Source: an uncultured Coprococcus sp.
Lineage (GTDB): Bacteria > Bacillota > Clostridia > Lachnospirales > Lachnospiraceae
NCBI GenBank assembly: GCA_934247115.1
Contig: CAKQIY010000003.1
Coordinates: forward strand, 1 to 64,000
Reading direction: 5' to 3'
Length of the DNA stretch: 64,000 nt
Each line of letters begins with the position of its first letter. The stretch's first letter is position 1. Positions 61,069 through 64,000 of this stretch are shown piece after piece. The notes beneath the pieces were generated by a model, which did not search any database, was not told the DNA's origin, and saw only the letters and a program-made list of their open reading frames with translations. A program made the position numbers and the translations under genes.

Positions 61069-62313
61069 ATGATATATGATCTTATAGTTGTGGGGGGTGG
61101 CCCCGGAGGAATGAGCGCTGCCATAGGTGCAAAGAACATATGCAGTGATGCCAGGGTGATGATCCTGGACAAGAATAAGAAGCTTGGGAAAAAACTGTAT
61201 GCCACGGGTAATGGCAGATGTAATATAGCTAATACAAAGCTTGATCTGTCGTCGTATCACAGTGACAACGAATTTTTCCCTTATCAGATAGTGACAACGC
61301 AGAGCTATAAAGAGGTGCTTAAATTTCTGAGTCAGCTCGGAGTGGAGAGTTATGATGAGAATGGCTACTTGTATCCAAGATCACTGCAGGCTTCAACGGT
61401 TGTATGGGCACTTACAGATAGGCTTAGAAATGAAGAAGTTACGATTCATGTATCTGAGGAGGTCATGAGTGTAAAGGTTAGTGATAATGGGTATCTGGTG
61501 GAAACAAACAGGGCAACATATGAGGCAAAGCAGGTTATCCTGAGTCCTGGAGGAGCCGCGGCACCGGGACTTGGAGGCTCGGATCGTGTATATGGTATAG
61601 CAGATAGTCTGGATATTCGTATTGTTCCAGTGCATCCTGCACTATGCAGACTAAAGTGCCATGGAGATATGTCAGTATTGTCAGGCGTAAGGGCCAAAGC
61701 TGATGTATCACTTTTGAGCGAAGGTCAGGAGTATGACAGTGAGTCAGGTGAGGTTCAGTTTGCTGATGGATATGTATCTGGAATAGTTGTTTTTAATCTT
61801 AGTATACAGTGTATAGACCTCCTCAGGAATGGTCAGATGCCGTATATCAGGGTAAAACTTCTTCCTGGAATGGATGAGGCTGCGGTGCTGGAATACATGC
61901 AGGAATTTTTACATAACAACGGAACCAGAAGAGTGGCAGCCATGCTCAATGGTCTGGTAAATGAAAAGATATCGTCATATATAGTAGAAAAGCTTGGCAT
62001 AAACTGTATTTCAGCTGGTGAATGTACGGGTTCACAGCTTAAGTCACTGGCTCATACGCTCAAGAATCTTGACTTCATGATCACAGGACATGGCGGATAC
62101 GAGGAAAGCCAGGCGGCCAGTGGCGGTGTTGATACCAGGCAGCTCAGAGCTGATACACTGGAGCTCGATGGACACAAAGGCATGTATGCTGTAGGAGAGT
62201 ACGTTGATGTCACAGGTAAATGTGGGGGCTATAATATTATGTGGGCTGTCATAAGTGGGCTCAGGGCAGGAAGCGCTGCCGGAAAGAGAATAAATGATGA
62301 TAAGAATAAATAA
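61069..62313 (+). CDS. HI0933-family FAD-binding flavoprotein (second copy)
   Basis: A 414-residue paralogue of the flavoprotein at 15.75 kb. It has VVGGGPGGMSAA (residues 7-18), KKLGKKLYATGNGRCNIAN (about 39-57), LSPGGAAAPGLGGSDRVYG (about 160) and the C-terminal GEYVDVTGKCGGYNIMWAVISG. It starts at ATG 61069, with GGAAGG five bases upstream, rather than at 61036, whose frame begins in the preceding gene. Function is unknown. It overlaps the next flavoprotein by 20 bases. Confidence 0.85.
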   Translation: MIYDLIVVGGGPGGMSAAIGAKNICSDARVMILDKNKKLGKKLYATGNGRCNIANTKLDLSSYHSDNEFFPYQIVTTQSYKEVLKFLSQLGVESYDENGYLYPRSLQASTVVWALTDRLRNEEVTIHVSEEVMSVKVSDNGYLVETNRATYEAKQVILSPGGAAAPGLGGSDRVYGIADSLDIRIVPVHPALCRLKCHGDMSVLSGVRAKADVSLLSEGQEYDSESGEVQFADGYVSGIVVFNLSIQCIDLLRNGQMPYIRVKLLPGMDEAAVLEYMQEFLHNNGTRRVAAMLNGLVNEKISSYIVEKLGINCISAGECTGSQLKSLAHTLKNLDFMITGHGGYEESQAASGGVDTRQLRADTLELDGHKGMYAVGEYVDVTGKCGGYNIMWAVISGLRAGSAAGKRINDDKNK

Positions 62314-63940
62314 TGTAAAACTTCCTTTGGATTATACAGATACAGATATTGAAAATATAATAAAAAAGACACTCAGAATTAATTATGTACCTGAGCACAG
62401 GTTCTTCAAGCTGTCTCTGGATGACAGAAAGAGAAATCAGGTTAAATACATAGCTTCCATTGATGTTGAAGTGAAGAATGAGCAGAAGCTCATAAAAAGA
62501 CTTAACAATAATAATGTTATGTTAACAAATTCTGTTCAGTATAAATTCCCGAAGCCAGGTAATGTCAAAATGACCTTCAGGCCCGTGGTAGTAGGAACAG
62601 GCCCAGGGGGACTTTTTGCTGCATTGTATCTTGCCAGAGCCGGATACAGACCGGTTGTTTTTGAACGCGGCATGGATGTCGACAGGAGAATGGAGCATAT
62701 AGAGAGATTCTGGAAGGGTGAGGCAGAACTTGATCCAAATTGTAATGTACAGTTCGGAGAGGGGGGCGCAGGAACCTTTTCAGACGGCAAGCTGAATACG
62801 GTCATAAAGGATGGTTCGGGCAGACGCACGGAGGTCATGCGCACATTTGTGGAGTATGGTGCGGATCCGTCCATTATGTATATAAATAAACCTCATATCG
62901 GTACCGATGTGCTTTCAAATATAGTTAGAAATATGCGTGAGGATATAAAAAGACTCGGTGGAGAGGTGCATTTCGATTCTCTGTTCACTGGCTATGACCA
63001 GATCACGACGGACGAGGTATGTGTACATATAAAGGATCTGTCTGATGACAGTGAGAAGAAGTATAGAACAAATGCCCTTGTTCTGGCACTTGGCCACAGC
63101 TCGAGGGATACGATGGAGACGCTTTACAGAAGCGGCGTTCCAATGGAGCCAAAGCCGTTTGCAATGGGACTTCGTATCGAACATCGAAGAGCAGATATAG
63201 ATATCATGAAGTATGGAGATGACCCCACATATGCAGAGATGCTGCCGGCAGCGGACTATAAGATGACGTATCATGCATCAAATGGCAGGGCTGTATATTC
63301 ATTCTGTATGTGCCCTGGAGGCTATGTGGTGAATGCTTCATCTGAGTCTGGTGAGATGTGTGTGAATGGTATGAGCTACAGCGGCAGAGATGGTGAGAAC
63401 TCCAACAGTGCTATTGTTGTTAATGTGACTCCGGAGGATTATGGTTCGGATCATCCCCTTGCTGGAATGAAGTTCCAGAGAAGATGGGAAAAGGCCGCAT
63501 ATGAGGCTGGGCAGGGGGCTGTTCCAGTCCAGCTCTTCGGAGATTACAGAAGGGATATTCCTACAGAAAAGCTTGGAGGAGTGACACCTCAGATAAAGGG
63601 GAAGTACAGGCTGACCAGTCTTAAATGCTGTTTGCCAGAGTATATAAAGAATGCTATAATAGAAGGAGTTGTGTCCTTTGACAAGAGGATGCCGGGATAC
63701 TCATCTGACGATGCAGTTCTCTCAGGAATCGAGGCCAGGACCTCATCACCTGTTCGTATGATACGAGGCGATGAACTGTGCTGTGAGGGGACATGTATAT
63801 ATCCGTGCGGGGAAGGCGCGGGCTATGCAGGGGGAATAACCTCAGCTGCTGTCGATGGTATGAAGGTGGCTGAGGCCATAGCATCCAGATTCAGCAACGA
63901 GGCAATAACAGACGATACACAGGAGAATATAAATGGATAG
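62294..63940 (+). CDS. Uncharacterised FAD-dependent dehydrogenase (COG2509 type)
   Basis: A 548-residue flavoprotein. An N-terminal alpha/beta domain (about 1-90, MIRINNVKLPLDYTDTD) precedes the FAD Rossmann motif VVGTGPGGLFAALYLARAG (about 97-115). NVQFGEGGAGTFSDGKLNT (about 150) is a hallmark of this widely conserved group. The C terminus has PCGEGAGYAGGITSAAVDG for FAD binding. No reaction is established. Two adjacent ATGs (62294, 62297) are possible starts. The stop overlaps the proB start by eight bases, so they are cotranscribed. Confidence 0.85.
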   Translation: MMIRINNVKLPLDYTDTDIENIIKKTLRINYVPEHRFFKLSLDDRKRNQVKYIASIDVEVKNEQKLIKRLNNNNVMLTNSVQYKFPKPGNVKMTFRPVVVGTGPGGLFAALYLARAGYRPVVFERGMDVDRRMEHIERFWKGEAELDPNCNVQFGEGGAGTFSDGKLNTVIKDGSGRRTEVMRTFVEYGADPSIMYINKPHIGTDVLSNIVRNMREDIKRLGGEVHFDSLFTGYDQITTDEVCVHIKDLSDDSEKKYRTNALVLALGHSSRDTMETLYRSGVPMEPKPFAMGLRIEHRRADIDIMKYGDDPTYAEMLPAADYKMTYHASNGRAVYSFCMCPGGYVVNASSESGEMCVNGMSYSGRDGENSNSAIVVNVTPEDYGSDHPLAGMKFQRRWEKAAYEAGQGAVPVQLFGDYRRDIPTEKLGGVTPQIKGKYRLTSLKCCLPEYIKNAIIEGVVSFDKRMPGYSSDDAVLSGIEARTSSPVRMIRGDELCCEGTCIYPCGEGAGYAGGITSAAVDGMKVAEAIASRFSNEAITDDTQENING

Positions 63941-64000
63941 AGAGTATTTGAAAGACAAGAAAAAGATAGTAATAAAGATCGGCTCATCTTCACTTATTCA
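63933..64000 (+). CDS. proB: Glutamate 5-kinase, N-terminal fragment
   Basis: The window ends after 22 codons. The visible sequence contains KKKIVIKIGSSSLI, the nucleotide-binding N terminus of glutamate 5-kinase (first step of proline synthesis), part of the amino-acid kinase family. AGGAG lies seven bases before the ATG. The rest is outside the window, so the call rests on this one motif. Confidence 0.75.
   Translation, partial: MDREYLKDKKKIVIKIGSSSLI

Noticed and set aside
1..64000. Mobile elements, CRISPR arrays, prophage, defence islands
   Set aside because: No transposase, integrase, phage structural gene, cas gene or regularly spaced direct repeats were seen; gene content is core chromosomal throughout.

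Overview
The window is ordinary chromosomal DNA from an anaerobic, low-to-mid-GC Gram-positive bacterium of the Clostridia. Family Lachnospiraceae is most likely, possibly Coprococcus-like. The evidence for this is an IspH-ribosomal protein S1 fusion, a tepA-uppP-ftsK/spoIIIE order, sporulation genes (sigE, part of spoIIGA, yqfC/yqfD, a Csp-like subtilase), a Na+-dependent biotin decarboxylase operon, FeoA-FeoA-FeoB with a small Cys-rich partner, and a ZTP riboswitch ahead of a stand-alone IMP cyclohydrolase. The genus is inference only. No transposase, prophage, CRISPR array or rRNA operon was seen. Both ends cut a gene: a GH94 phosphorylase at the left and glutamate 5-kinase at the right.

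Layout, left half. 1-10 kb: end of a cellobiose-phosphorylase-type gene, then tepA, uppP, ftsK/spoIIIE, the one-carbon folate pair fhs-folD, rimO and pgsA. 10-15.7 kb: a five-gene operon encoding a CoA-type carboxyltransferase, a long OadG-like subunit, a biotin carrier, the OadB Na+ pump and an OadA-type carboxyltransferase. A clear promoter and a perfect palindrome precede it. 15.7-19.8 kb: a flavoprotein, cmk and the ispH-rpsA fusion. 19.8-28.4 kb: a YprB-like nuclease (minus strand), ruvAB, zapA, a large U32 protein, and a FtsW/RodA-PBP pair whose reading frames overlap by 167 bases. 28.5-31.8 kb: Nudix hydrolase, class B sortase, tRNA-Leu(CAA), a small helical protein, sigE and a spoIIGA that lacks its membrane domain.

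Layout, right half. 31.8-35.4 kb: Csp-like subtilase, pssA and psd. 35.4-39.5 kb: a DtxR-family regulator divergent from feoA-feoA-feoB-Cys-rich protein, with strong operator candidates. 39.5-41.7 kb: ZTP riboswitch, IMP cyclohydrolase and AICAR formyltransferase. 41.8-47.9 kb: TPR protein, small alarmone synthetase, rRNA methyltransferase, SDR, pseudouridine synthase and recU. 47.9-56 kb: hisZ-G-D-B, a fusion of a degenerate HisF domain with HisI and HisE, then alaS. 56-64 kb: rpsU, yqfC-yqfD-phoH-ybeY, a DUF3048 lipoprotein, two flavoproteins and the start of proB.

How it fits together. fhs and folD make the 10-formyl-THF that the riboswitch-controlled purine genes consume. uppP, the FtsW/PBP pair, zapA and ftsK serve envelope growth and division. 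pgsA, pssA and psd make phospholipids. The most interesting non-routine signals are the hybrid carboxyltransferase/Na+-pump operon, the pseudo-HisF-HisI-HisE fusion, a tandem DnaA-box cluster at the predicted start of the spoIIGA-sigE transcript, the N-terminally missing SpoIIGA, the paired DtxR-like operators in the feo locus, and a GNRA-hairpin element between feoB and its Cys-rich partner. All calls come from reading the sequence; no database search was run.
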